Assembly: GCF_000757485.1 (NCBI RefSeq)
Contig: NZ_JPYO01000042.1
Location: 124,197 to 188,196 of the forward strand
Reading direction: 5' to 3'
Length of the DNA stretch: 64,000 bases
Source: Achromobacter sp. RTa
GTDB taxonomy: Bacteria; Pseudomonadota; Gammaproteobacteria; Burkholderiales; Burkholderiaceae_B
The notes under the pieces are model-generated. The model saw only the letters and a program-made list of their open reading frames with translations. It ran no database searches and was not told the origin of the DNA. This document shows positions 9,331 to 17,712 of this stretch, piece after piece (the first letter of the stretch is position 1; each line of letters starts with the position of its first letter). The translations under genes were made by a program, and so were the position numbers.

Positions 9331-9480
9331 TCAGCCCAGCGCGCTGCGGTAGTGCTCGCTATCGAAGCGCGGCGCGGTTCCCGCATCCGCCGCGGCGGGT
9401 TCGGCGGCCGGCTCGACGGGCGCCGCGACACCGAAAAGGGAAAGTTCCGCGCTGACCAATGCAAGTATTAAATTCGCCAT
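9331..9480 (-). CDS. Small hypothetical protein, 49 residues
   Basis: A short gene with an ATG at 9480, preceded by AAGGAG with 6-base spacing, and a TGA at 9331-9333. The peptide starts MANLILALVSAELSLFGVAA, is hydrophobic for about 20 residues, then is Ala/Pro/Glu-rich and ends FDSEHYRSALG. The good ribosome-binding site and the membrane-like N-terminus support it as a real gene. I do not recognise a family. It stands 183 bases upstream of the SDR gene on the same strand. The remaining stretch 9148-9330 shows nothing else. Confidence 0.55.
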   Translation of the reverse strand: MANLILALVSAELSLFGVAAPVEPAAEPAAADAGTAPRFDSEHYRSALG

Positions 9481-9638
9481 GACGACTCCTTGAGTATTGC
9501 GTCCGGACCGGCGCGGATGCCGCCGGTCTTATAGAGGACCTAGCCGCCATGGTGCGGGCCATGACGCGGCGCGTCCATTTGCTTTACTCAATGGCGGCGA
9601 TTGAGCGGATGCAAGCCGCGGAGAGCAGCCCGGCCTTG

Positions 9639-10526
9639 TCAGCGCGCGAAGCGCCGCCGCTGGCCGGTCTGCCGGACCGCCGCCACCAGCGCCTGTGCGG
9701 CGGGCTCGGCGGAACGCGCGTAGGCGTAGAAGCGCGCTGGCGGCAGCCCGGGCATTCCGTCGTGCGCGGACAAGGCCCGCAAGCCGTCGCGCAATTGGCT
9801 GCGCGCCACCGGAGCGACGGCAAAGCCCGCCTGCGCGGCCGCCAGGCAACCCGCCATGCTGGCGCTCTCGAACACGGGCCGCCATGCGCGCCCCGCCTGC
9901 GCGAGCGCCGCGATCGCCGCTTCACGGTAGACGCAGGGTTCGGGAAATACCGCCAGCGGCACTTGCGGCACTTGCCGCCACGGCTTGTCATCGCCCCATG
10001 CCCACACCAGCTCTTCTTCCCAGAGCAGTTCGCCATCGTCCGGCACGCGGGCGCATTGCTTGCCGAACACCACGTCCAGCTTGCCGCGCGCCTGGTGCCG
10101 CAGCAGATCCGCGGTGATGCCCACCTTCAATTCGATGGACGCTGCGGGATGCGTCCGGTGAAACGCCTGCAGCACCTCGGCCAGCCAGGCGCCGGCGAAG
10201 TCCTCGGACGAGCCGACACGAAGCCGGCCCTTGAGCCGAGCGCCGCTCAGCCGGGCGCGCGCCTCTCTTTCCAGCTCGACGATATTGCGCGCATAGGTGT
10301 AGAGCGTCTCGCCAGCGGAGGTCAGTTCGAAGCTGCGCGTCGTGCGGTCGAGCAGCGTGGCGCCCGCCGCGGACTCCAGCCGCTTGATGTGCCCGCTGAC
10401 GGCCGAGGGTGTCAGGGCCAGCCTGTCCGCGGCCAGCGCGAATCCGCCGCAGTCGATAACCTCCAGGAAGGTGCGCAGCAGCGTCAGGTCCAGGACGGCG
10501 CCCGCGGGGTCATTCGAAGCATCCAT
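9639..10526 (-). CDS. LysR-family transcriptional regulator
   Basis: A 295-residue LysR protein. The helix-turn-helix is at about residues 14-75 (LTLLRTFLEVIDCGGFALAADRLALTPSAVSGHIKRLE), followed by the effector domain. It starts at ATG 10526, and the C-terminus is rich in Arg. It diverges from the alpha/beta hydrolase gene at 10635. The gap contains a perfect 15-base palindrome suited to LysR binding. Confidence 0.92.
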   Translation of the reverse strand: MDASNDPAGAVLDLTLLRTFLEVIDCGGFALAADRLALTPSAVSGHIKRLESAAGATLLDRTTRSFELTSAGETLYTYARNIVELEREARARLSGARLKGRLRVGSSEDFAGAWLAEVLQAFHRTHPAASIELKVGITADLLRHQARGKLDVVFGKQCARVPDDGELLWEEELVWAWGDDKPWRQVPQVPLAVFPEPCVYREAAIAALAQAGRAWRPVFESASMAGCLAAAQAGFAVAPVARSQLRDGLRALSAHDGMPGLPPARFYAYARSAEPAAQALVAAVRQTGQRRRFAR

Positions 10527-10573
10527 ATGTGCCGCCCATCTATTAACGATTCAATGATAATAATAGTTTATTC

Positions 10574-10588
10574 TTCATGAATCATGAA
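10574..10588. promoter_or_regulatory. Candidate LysR operator (perfect palindrome)
   Basis: TTCATGA, one A, TCATGAA: a perfect 7-1-7 inverted repeat that contains the T-N11-A spacing of LysR boxes. It lies between the divergent LysR (start 10526) and hydrolase (start 10635) genes, 46 bases before the latter. It overlaps the alternative hydrolase ATG at 10584, arguing against that start. Confidence 0.5.
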
Positions 10589-10634
10589 ATTTGGCAAGAC
10601 TATCCTGACGGCATCCGACCCTGAAGGAATCCGC

Positions 10635-11537
10635 ATGACATCGCCCCGCCGCTTTCTCGTCCAGACACCCTTGCTGGAGATCGCCTGCCTGGAATGGAAC
10701 CCCGAAGGACTGCGCACCGCAGTGCTCGCGCATGGCTGGCCCGACAGCCCGGAGTCCTGGCGCGCCGTGGCCGAACGCCTGGCGCTGGACGGCTACCGGG
10801 TGCTATGTCCCGCCCTGCGCGGCTTCGGAGCCACGCGCTTTCGCCACGCCCACACTCCGCGCAGCGGCGAACTCGCCGCGCTGGGTCGGGACCTGCTCGA
10901 CTTCGTCGCCGCCCTCTCCCTGCATCGCCCCTTGCTGGTGGGCCACGATTGGGGCGCGCGCGCCGCGGCCAACGCCTGTGGCCTGCAACCCGGCGTGGCG
11001 TCGCATCTTGCGCTGCTGTCCGTCGGCTATGGCACCAACGACCCGCGCCAGGCCCTGCCGTTGCCCCAGGCGCGCAATTACTGGTATCACTGGTTCATGG
11101 CGACCCCGCGGGGCGCCGACGCGCTGCGGGACGACCGCCGCGCGTTCACCCGCTACATGTGGGACACCTGGTCGCCCGCCGGCTGGTACGAGGAGGCGCA
11201 ATTCGAGGAGGCGGCGCGCGCCTTCGACAATCCCGACTGGGCGGAAGTGGTGCTGCATTCCTACCGCCATCGCTGGGGCCTGGCCGACGGCGACCCGGCA
11301 TACGCCGAAGACGCGGCCCGCCTCTTGCCCGCGCCGGTGCTGACGGTGCCCACCCTCGTGCTGCACGGCGGCGCCGACACCTGCAACCAGCCGGCCACAT
11401 CCGAAGGCAAGCAAGCCTGGTTCAGCGGCGGCTATGAGCGGCGGGTGCTGGACCGCGTAGGCCATTTTCCCCAGCGCGAAGCGCCGCATACCGTAGCGGA
11501 CGCCATCCTGAAGTTCTGCGGGCCGGCCAGCGCTTGA
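10635..11537 (+). CDS. Alpha/beta hydrolase, epoxide hydrolase/dehalogenase-like
   Basis: A 300-residue alpha/beta-hydrolase. HGWPDSPESW forms the oxyanion region. The nucleophile elbow is GHDWGA, with Asp as nucleophile as in epoxide hydrolases and haloalkane dehalogenases. VPTLVLHGGADTC carries the acid region and VGHFPQREAP the catalytic His. I chose ATG 10635 with upstream GAAGGAA; the ATG at 10584 falls inside a palindrome. Substrate unknown. Likely regulated by the divergent LysR. Confidence 0.88.
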   Translation: MTSPRRFLVQTPLLEIACLEWNPEGLRTAVLAHGWPDSPESWRAVAERLALDGYRVLCPALRGFGATRFRHAHTPRSGELAALGRDLLDFVAALSLHRPLLVGHDWGARAAANACGLQPGVASHLALLSVGYGTNDPRQALPLPQARNYWYHWFMATPRGADALRDDRRAFTRYMWDTWSPAGWYEEAQFEEAARAFDNPDWAEVVLHSYRHRWGLADGDPAYAEDAARLLPAPVLTVPTLVLHGGADTCNQPATSEGKQAWFSGGYERRVLDRVGHFPQREAPHTVADAILKFCGPASA

Positions 11538-11545
11538 GCCCGCCG

Positions 11546-11599
11546 GCCGCGGCTGCCTCGCGGCCGGGCAGCCGCGGCGGGAATGACGGATAATCCGTC
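11546..11599 (+). terminator. Double hairpin after hydrolase gene
   Basis: A perfect 12-base-pair stem (11546-11557 with 11567-11578, 9-base loop) follows the stop codon by 9 bases. A second hairpin, GACGGAT/ATCCGTC (11585-11599), follows and is trailed by TGTTTCCC. The second, with its T-rich end, resembles a rho-independent terminator. Confidence 0.5.
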
Positions 11600-11671
11600 T
11601 GTTTCCCGCCGCCGCGTTGGCAGGGGGTTTTTCGGCGGACGCTGCGCGCCCGCCTGCATTCGGAGTCAGCT

Positions 11672-12004
11672 ATGTATCGCGGCATTGAGGCGATCGAACA
11701 CTTCATGGAATCCATCGGCCTGGCCTGGAGCCCCGGCGCGACCGAACGCGCCGAGCTGAAGGTCAGCTACCGCATCGGCAATACCCGCCCCCTCGGCATC
11801 GACCGCACGCTTGTGGAATTCCACTGCGACCCCAAGCGGGCCAAGGTCTGGGTGCCGGAGTTCTCGCGCACCAGCTTCCACCAATGGTTCGAAGTGCCCT
11901 ACCAGGATTTCGAATTCACGCCCGGCGGCTCGATGCTGAAGATCAAGGCCGCCGCGCGCGGCAACGCCCCTCCCTACAGCGTCGGCATCAAGCCGCTGGC
12001 CTGA
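11672..12004 (+). CDS. Conserved-looking hypothetical protein, 110 residues
   Basis: Starts MYRGIEAIEHFMESIGLAWSP and ends SVGIKPLA. There is no signal peptide or membrane segment; the composition is that of a small soluble mixed alpha/beta protein with several Trp and His (VWVPEFSRTSFHQWFEVPYQDFEF). I do not recognise the family. It is a single gene after the hydrolase hairpins. A 28-base segment matching part of the GNAT gene at 18.7 kb lies just 8 bases beyond its stop. Confidence 0.7.
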   Translation: MYRGIEAIEHFMESIGLAWSPGATERAELKVSYRIGNTRPLGIDRTLVEFHCDPKRAKVWVPEFSRTSFHQWFEVPYQDFEFTPGGSMLKIKAAARGNAPPYSVGIKPLA

Positions 12005-12012
12005 TGGGCGCT

Positions 12013-12040
12013 GCCGCCGGTCCGGTAGCCCATCGACGCA
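12013..12040. repeat. Left copy of direct repeat flanking the catabolic block
   Basis: Bases 12018-12040 are identical to 18705-18727, in the same orientation. Extending to 12013 gives 27 of 28 matches. The right copy encodes residues 144-152 of the GNAT protein. Read on the minus strand in the same frame, this copy gives ASMGYRT and then runs to a stop at 11974-11976. It may be a gene remnant or a recombination footprint. Confidence 0.75.
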
Positions 12041-12061
12041 GGAGGAAGAGGCGGCCACCCT

Positions 12062-12763
12062 CTATTTGCCCAGGGTGTAGCCGCCGTCGATATTCACCAC
12101 CGCCCCGGTCATGAACAGAAATGGCGGCTTGGACAGCGCGATGATCGCACCGGCGATCTCCTCGGTGCTGGCCATGCGGTTCATCGGGTGCATGGCGGCC
12201 AACGCCTGCTCGTCGAGCTCGCCGGCCTCGATGGAGCGCTGGATCATCGGCGTCCTGACGTAGCCCGGCGCGACGGCGATGACACGGATGCCGTCGTCGG
12301 CCCACTCCAGCGCCATCGAGCGGGTCAGCGTCGCCACGCCGGCCTTGGACACTGCGTAATGCGCGCGTCCCTTGGCCATCACCATGCCGGCGACCGAGGC
12401 GATGTTCACCACCACGCCGCGGCGGGCTTTGAGCTGCGGGTAGAGGGCGTGCATGCAGTAGAACGTGCCGCTCAGGTTCACCGCCAACACGGCATCCCAT
12501 TCCGCGGGCTTCTTCTCGGCGGTCGGCCCGCGGTCGCCCGCAATGCCGGCCGCGTTGACCAGCAGGTCGACGCCGTCGAGTTGGCCGGCCGCGGCAGCCA
12601 CGGCCGCATAGTCGGTGATATCGACGGCCACGTCGCCGCCCTGGCCCGCGCTGCGGTCCCACACGACGACGTTCCAGCCGTCGGCGCGCAACTGTCGCGC
12701 GCACTCTTCGCCGATGCCGCTGGCGCCGCCGGTCACGACGGCCGTCCTGGACAATTGGTTCAT
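12062..12763 (-). CDS. Short-chain dehydrogenase/reductase (catabolic operon, last gene)
   Basis: A 233-residue classical SDR with TGGASGIG (residues 11-18), NAAG, catalytic YAVSK and the C-terminal NIDGGYT loop. It is the last of five minus-strand genes that run from the monooxygenase at 17603; the gap to the MFS gene is 36 bases. In an aromatic ring-cleavage pathway it could oxidise an alcohol or diol intermediate; this is inferred from context only. Confidence 0.88.
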   Translation of the reverse strand: MNQLSRTAVVTGGASGIGEECARQLRADGWNVVVWDRSAGQGGDVAVDITDYAAVAAAAGQLDGVDLLVNAAGIAGDRGPTAEKKPAEWDAVLAVNLSGTFYCMHALYPQLKARRGVVVNIASVAGMVMAKGRAHYAVSKAGVATLTRSMALEWADDGIRVIAVAPGYVRTPMIQRSIEAGELDEQALAAMHPMNRMASTEEIAGAIIALSKPPFLFMTGAVVNIDGGYTLGK

Positions 12764-12799
12764 GGTTGCTCCTTTTTCATGGTTTCGTTGGACGTCCGC

Positions 12800-14098
12800 T
12801 CAAGCGGACGCCGGGCGCCGGTTGCGCACGCAGAGGACAGCCAGCGCCGCACTGAGCAGCGTCGCCGCGGCGAAGACCTGGGCGGCCAGCTCCCACTCCC
12901 CGCCCGTGGCCTGCATGACCCAGCCGGTCAGCGTCGGGCCGAAGAATCCTCCCAGCGAACCGATCGTCGTGACCAGAGCCAGCGGGCCGGCATTGGCCCC
13001 AATGTAGTTCTGGATCGATGCGTTCAGCGGACCGTAGTAAGCAATGGTGTAACCCGTGATGACCGAAACCACGGCCAGGAAGGCTGCCAGCGAGGACACT
13101 GCGGCGCCGTGCAGCAGGAAGAAGCCGAGGCTGCCGATCAGGCAGATGCCCGCCAGATGCCAGCGAATGTCGTGCATGCGCTCGCTGCTGCGGCCGATCA
13201 GGTAGCTGAACGCCAGGGCCACGATGTTGGGAATCATCAGGGCCGTGCCGATTTCCAGCGGCGTGATGTGATACTGGTTCTTCAAAATGGTGGGCAGGAA
13301 GTAGGCCAGCGCGAAGGTCGCGGCGTAGGCGGCGAGCAGCACCATCAGCAGCCCCCAGAGCATGGGCTGGCGGAACACCCGAAATCCCTCGGTCCACGAA
13401 GCCTTGTCAGCGGGCCGTTCGCCCGCTTCGCTGCGCATGACGGCCTGTAGGGCCGCGCGCTGGCGCTCGTTCAGCCAGCCGGCGTCGTTCGGCGTAGCGG
13501 GCAGGTAGCGCAGCACCAACAGGCCGACGAACACGGTGGGCAGGCCTTCCAGCAGGAACAGCCAGCGCCAGCCCGGCATGCCGAACTCGATGCGCAACAG
13601 CGCCCCCGCGAGCGGGCCGCCGAAGATCGAGGCCAGGGGAATGGCCATGATGAAGATGGCGTTGATCCGGCTGCGGAAGCGCGGCGGGATCCACGACGCG
13701 ATATAGAAGTTGATGGCCGGAATGAAGCCGCCTTCGGCCACCCCCAGCAGGAAGCGCAGTACGTAGAACGACTTCTCCCCATGCATGGTGGCCATCAGGC
13801 AGGAAATGATGCCCCAGCTCAGGAAGATGAAGGCTAGCCAACGGCGCACGCCGAAGCGCTGCAGCGCGAGGTTCGCTGGCACGCAGACGCCCGCGTAGCC
13901 GAAAAAGAACAGGCCCGCGCCGAAGCCGTACGCGGCCAGGGATATGCCCAGATCGGCGCCCATCTGCAGCTGTGCGTAGCTGATGTTGGTGCGATCCAGG
14001 AAGTTGAGCACATAGCCCGCAAACAGCATGGGCAGCACTCGTCTGCGGAAGAGGGCAACCGCTTGCCCCGCCTCCTCCAATTGTTGGTTTTGAACCAT
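12800..14098 (-). CDS. MFS transporter, anion:cation symporter (ACS) type
   Basis: A 432-residue protein with twelve hydrophobic segments. It starts MVQNQQLEEAGQAVALFRRRVLPMLFAGYVLNFLDRTNISYAQLQM, the typical ACS family N-terminus (VLNFLDRTNIS). GVAEGGFIPAINFYIASWIPPRFRSR is the conserved loop of helices 4-5. An AAGGAG lies before the ATG at 14098. These symporters import carboxylates such as hydroxylated aromatic acids, glucarate or phthalate. Being inside the catabolic operon, it probably imports that pathway's substrate. Confidence 0.9.
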   Translation of the reverse strand: MVQNQQLEEAGQAVALFRRRVLPMLFAGYVLNFLDRTNISYAQLQMGADLGISLAAYGFGAGLFFFGYAGVCVPANLALQRFGVRRWLAFIFLSWGIISCLMATMHGEKSFYVLRFLLGVAEGGFIPAINFYIASWIPPRFRSRINAIFIMAIPLASIFGGPLAGALLRIEFGMPGWRWLFLLEGLPTVFVGLLVLRYLPATPNDAGWLNERQRAALQAVMRSEAGERPADKASWTEGFRVFRQPMLWGLLMVLLAAYAATFALAYFLPTILKNQYHITPLEIGTALMIPNIVALAFSYLIGRSSERMHDIRWHLAGICLIGSLGFFLLHGAAVSSLAAFLAVVSVITGYTIAYYGPLNASIQNYIGANAGPLALVTTIGSLGGFFGPTLTGWVMQATGGEWELAAQVFAAATLLSAALAVLCVRNRRPASA

Positions 14099-14143
14099 TT
14101 TGTTGTCTCCTTGCCCTCGAATGTTTTTGTATGCAGGCCCCGC

Positions 14144-15004
14144 TTATCGTTCGTCGATCACGCGGTTGCGCAAAACGCCGATGCCGTCGACTTCCACTTC
14201 GCAGACGTCGCCCGGCTTCATCCAGACCTGCGGATTGCGCGCCAGGCCAACGCCCGACGGCGTGCCGGTGATGATGATGTCGCCAGGCTGCAGCGCCATG
14301 GCCTCGGAACAAACCGATACCAGCGTGGCAACGTCGAAAATCATGTCCTTGGTGTTCGCGTCCTGCATGAGCTCGCCGTTCAAGCGGCACTGGATGCGCA
14401 GGCCCTTGGCGCCGGCGGGCAGTTCATCTGCGGTCACGAACTCGGGACCGAAGGACCCGCTGGCGTCGAAGTTCTTGCCCAGGGTCCATTGGTTGGTACG
14501 CAACTGGTAGTCCCGGACGGAGCCATCGTTGAACAGGCTGTAGCCCGCCACGTGCTCCAGCGCGCTTTCCTTCGGAATGTAGCGGCCGCCCTTGCCGATC
14601 ACCGCCACGAGCTCGGCCTCGTAGTCGAATTGCGCCGAGACGCGGGGCCGCGCCAGCGGCTCATCATGGGCGACCCAGGACGAGGGATAGCGCTGGAACA
14701 CCACCGGGTGCTTCGGCGGCTCGAAGTTGCTTTCCGCCGCATGATCCACATAGTTGAGCCCGATGGCGAATGCCTTGGCCGGATGCCGCACCGGAGGCAG
14801 ATGGCGGATGCCGTCCAGCGCCATCACGTGGCGGGCCTGCTTTGCGGCGTCGCGCGCGGCCCGCATGCCGGCCTCGCCCTGCCGCAGCAATTCATCCAGG
14901 GTGTCCGGCAGGCCAGCTGCGGTCAGGTCGACGAGGTTCTTGTCGTCGATGCGGGCGCCCAGCGCGCAGCCGCCGTTCTTGCGGGTAAATGCGATCAGTC
15001 TCAA
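14144..15004 (-). CDS. Fumarylacetoacetate hydrolase-family protein
   Basis: A 286-residue FAH-family enzyme. FDYEAELVAVIGKGGRYI carries acidic metal ligands, and GDIIITGTPSGVG is the family signature. The start is TTG 15004, preceded by AAGGAG with about 7-base spacing; this follows the dioxygenase gene by 11 bases. Members hydrolyse or isomerise diketo-acids such as fumarylpyruvate or act as 2-oxo-hept-3-ene-dioate hydratases. In this operon it should process the ring-cleavage product. Confidence 0.9.
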   Translation of the reverse strand: MRLIAFTRKNGGCALGARIDDKNLVDLTAAGLPDTLDELLRQGEAGMRAARDAAKQARHVMALDGIRHLPPVRHPAKAFAIGLNYVDHAAESNFEPPKHPVVFQRYPSSWVAHDEPLARPRVSAQFDYEAELVAVIGKGGRYIPKESALEHVAGYSLFNDGSVRDYQLRTNQWTLGKNFDASGSFGPEFVTADELPAGAKGLRIQCRLNGELMQDANTKDMIFDVATLVSVCSEAMALQPGDIIITGTPSGVGLARNPQVWMKPGDVCEVEVDGIGVLRNRVIDER

Positions 15005-15015
15005 GATGGTCTCCT

Positions 15016-15966
15016 TCAGGCCTCGGCCTGCTCGTAATTGATGAAGAATTCAGGCGGCACCGACGGCCCCCAGACATACAGGGAATCCTCTGGCGGATGA
15101 TCGGCCGAGCGCCATTGGATGTCGGCGGGAACGAAGTCGATGTCGAACGAATACTCGGCGTAGCTGCCCCAGGGGTCTTGCGCGTAGTAGAAATAGTTCG
15201 AGCCCAGCACATGGCGGCCCACGCCCCAGCCGTCGGGGTAGCCCGCCATGCGCATCTGTTCGCTGCCGCGGCCGACCTCGTCGATACTTCCCACGTCCCA
15301 GCTGGAGTGGTGCAGGCCGGCGTGGGAGGATTTGGCGAAAGCTACGAGATGATGGTCGGAACCGTGCACGCCGTGCAGAAAGGCCACGACGTCGCCAGAC
15401 CGGTCCGACAGGCGCATCCCCAGGACCTCTTCGCAAAAGCGCACCATGCGCAGCACGTCGGGGCTGAAGAACAGCACGTGAGACAGGCGCCGCGGACGCA
15501 CCTGCCGGGCTTGGCTGCGGCAAGGAGCCGCGCCCTGTCCCGGCTGGCGCCGCGGCTCGGGCGTGGGCCGGGATTGCTCGTCGGGCGATACTTTGGGGCT
15601 GGCCAGCAGCTGCAGCGCCGTGCCGTCGGGATTGCGCAGCCACAGCCCCTGGCCATCCGACAAGGGGTGAGGATCCGCGGCGATGCCCAGACGAGCGATG
15701 CGCTCGCGCATGGCCGGCACGTCCTGTTCGTAAATGCCCAGGCTCAGGTATTCCAACCGTTTACCGGCCTCACGTGTGTGAATGGACGCCCAGCGGTGCC
15801 GATGGCCCGCGGCGTACAGGTCAAGGCGTTCGCCCTCCTGGCGCACGTCAAGACCGAAGGCCAGGTAGAAACGCCGGGCCTCGTCCAGATCCGGAACGGA
15901 GAAAACGAATCGGTGGACCGAGTGCACGCCGGCGGCGGCCTCGTGCCGAGAAAGCGGAGCTGACAT
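15016..15966 (-). CDS. VOC-family extradiol ring-cleavage dioxygenase
   Basis: A 316-residue protein with two vicinal-oxygen-chelate domains (about residues 14-125 and 160-285), the layout of type I extradiol dioxygenases. Metal-ligand candidates are His163 (LSHVLFF), His219/220 (GLHHSSWDV) and Glu271 (YAEYSFD), so the Fe-binding triad seems intact. I chose ATG 15966 (MSAPLSRHE) with AGGAG upstream; the longer frame to 16149 overlaps the monooxygenase. Expected to cleave a catechol-like product of the preceding FAD monooxygenase. Substrate unknown. Confidence 0.85.
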   Translation of the reverse strand: MSAPLSRHEAAAGVHSVHRFVFSVPDLDEARRFYLAFGLDVRQEGERLDLYAAGHRHRWASIHTREAGKRLEYLSLGIYEQDVPAMRERIARLGIAADPHPLSDGQGLWLRNPDGTALQLLASPKVSPDEQSRPTPEPRRQPGQGAAPCRSQARQVRPRRLSHVLFFSPDVLRMVRFCEEVLGMRLSDRSGDVVAFLHGVHGSDHHLVAFAKSSHAGLHHSSWDVGSIDEVGRGSEQMRMAGYPDGWGVGRHVLGSNYFYYAQDPWGSYAEYSFDIDFVPADIQWRSADHPPEDSLYVWGPSVPPEFFINYEQAEA

Positions 15967-15983
15967 GGCGGCGGTCTCCTGGT

Positions 15984-17603
15984 TCAGCGGGCGAGCCCGC
16001 CGGTGACCTGTCGGATCAGGGAAGGGCCTGGCCAGGCGTCGCCGCGCCAGGCGACGTGCTGGTCCGGGCGGATGAGCGTCAGGCGGGTGGGGTACAGGCT
16101 GGCGACGCCGCCCTCGCGCGGCCGGATGACTGTCAAGGGCAGCCCGCAAGCCCGGGCGTCGGCAATGGCGGCCTCGACTTCACCGGCGGGCGCTGAAGCC
16201 GACGCCAGCAAGGTAAAGCCCGGACCGAAGCTGTCATACAGGGAGCTGCCGTCGTGCAGCCAGGCGTGCGGCGCCAGCGCCCCTGGACGCGAAGAGGGTA
16301 CGTAGTTGATGAAGTCGCTGGCAGGCGCCGGGCTGCCGTCGGGCACGATCACCGGCGAATCGTCGTAGCGGTATCCCAGCACGACGCCCAGCGTGGCGAA
16401 CTCGCGCATCTTGACCGCCTGAATCCGCGCGCCGATTTCACGGCGGGCCTGCTCCCCGGCCGCGCCGGCGGCCTCGACGTCGTTCACCAGCGAGCCGCTA
16501 CCCAGGGAAGAATGGTTGGCGACCGCCTCGTCGAGCACCCATTGGTGGACAGGCCGGCGTTCGGTTTCGTAACTGTCGAGCAGCTCCGGGCCGCCCCATC
16601 CCTGCAAGGTAGCCGCCAGCTTCCAGCCCAGATCGACGCTATCAGCCACGCCCATGTTCATGCCGTAGCCGCCGAACGGCGGGTGCAGGTGGCAGGCGTC
16701 GCCGACGAGAAACACCCTGTCCTTCCGATAGCGGTTGCCCAGCAGCTTGCTGGCGACCCATTGGTCGCTGCTCAGGATTTCGTAGGGTAGATCGATGCCG
16801 GTGGACTGGGCGATCAGCGCCCGGGCGTCGATGTCGCTGGCGCGTTGGTCCGGATCGACGTGCATCGGCATGAAGAACCAGGCGTCGCCCCGGTCCATCG
16901 GGCCGATGAGGCTGGAGGCCTCGCGGTTGATCTGCCAGTACATGATGGCGGGGCCATGCCCGTGGGACTGGGCCAACCCCGGAGCGCGGAACACGATGTT
17001 GTAGTTGTGCGAGAGGCCGTACTGCCCCTCCATGCTCGTGCCGATCAGGTCCCGCACCAGGCTGCGCGCGCCGTCGGCGCCGATGAGGTAGTCGGCCAGC
17101 AACTCGGCCTCCTGGCCGTTCTCCAGGTTCCTGAGGCGGACCCGGACTTGCCCGCCGTCCTGCTCGAAGCCAAGCAGCTCGGTGCGGAAGCGGATCTCCA
17201 CGCCCGGCAGCGACTCCGCGTGCTCCTTAAGCACGCTTTCAACGGTGTATTGGGGAATCCACTGGGCGTGTTCGGAATAGAGCGGATTGCGCCCCGGCGC
17301 ACAGTACATGGCATTCTCGTGCCGAGCCAGCTCGATGCCAGACAGGCGGGTGCAGAACACCACGTTCGAGGGGTAGTCCGCGCCCAGCGGCGAGGCCGCC
17401 CGCAGGCGGTCCGCGATGCCCCAGCGCCGCAGGTGCTCGCGGGTGCGGACATTGGTAGTCTTGGCCCGCGGGGCATATCCGACCCGGTCATTGCGCTCCA
17501 CCAACAGGCAGGAAACTCCCCTGTGCCCAAGTTCGATGGCGCTCGACAGGCCGGCCGGCCCCGCGCCCACGATCAATACCTGCGGCGATTTCTTTCGGTC
17601 CAC
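15984..17603 (-). CDS. FAD-dependent aromatic monooxygenase (first gene of catabolic operon)
   Basis: A 539-residue flavoprotein hydroxylase of the MhpA/phenol-hydroxylase-like group. The Rossmann motif GAGPAG is at residues 13-18, DYLIGADGARSLVR is the DG motif, and the GD motif GDACHLHPPFGGYGMNMGVADS begins at about residue 301. A thioredoxin-like C-terminal region follows. I chose GTG 17603 because GGAGGAAGGGG lies just upstream. A start at 17693 would leave only 19 bases to the divergent LysR gene and would run through its operator. It should hydroxylate an aromatic acid or phenol with NAD(P)H and O2. Confidence 0.87.
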   Translation of the reverse strand: MDRKKSPQVLIVGAGPAGLSSAIELGHRGVSCLLVERNDRVGYAPRAKTTNVRTREHLRRWGIADRLRAASPLGADYPSNVVFCTRLSGIELARHENAMYCAPGRNPLYSEHAQWIPQYTVESVLKEHAESLPGVEIRFRTELLGFEQDGGQVRVRLRNLENGQEAELLADYLIGADGARSLVRDLIGTSMEGQYGLSHNYNIVFRAPGLAQSHGHGPAIMYWQINREASSLIGPMDRGDAWFFMPMHVDPDQRASDIDARALIAQSTGIDLPYEILSSDQWVASKLLGNRYRKDRVFLVGDACHLHPPFGGYGMNMGVADSVDLGWKLAATLQGWGGPELLDSYETERRPVHQWVLDEAVANHSSLGSGSLVNDVEAAGAAGEQARREIGARIQAVKMREFATLGVVLGYRYDDSPVIVPDGSPAPASDFINYVPSSRPGALAPHAWLHDGSSLYDSFGPGFTLLASASAPAGEVEAAIADARACGLPLTVIRPREGGVASLYPTRLTLIRPDQHVAWRGDAWPGPSLIRQVTGGLAR

Positions 17604-17678
17604 CTTCCCCTTCCTCCATGTCCAGGCTTGGGCGCTATCGTAGGATTTGGCTTCTGATCCAGAAAGATGGCAATATTG

Positions 17679-17694
17679 TTTGACTGATATCAAA
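17679..17694. promoter_or_regulatory. Candidate LysR operator of the catabolic operon
   Basis: TTTGA, six bases (CTGATA), TCAAA: an inverted repeat with T-N11-A spacing. It lies in the 109-base gap between the monooxygenase (GTG 17603, minus) and LysR (ATG 17713, plus), 19 bases before the LysR start. The placement suits autoregulation plus operon activation. Confidence 0.5.
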
Positions 17695-17712
17695 AATGAT
17701 TCACTTCAATTC

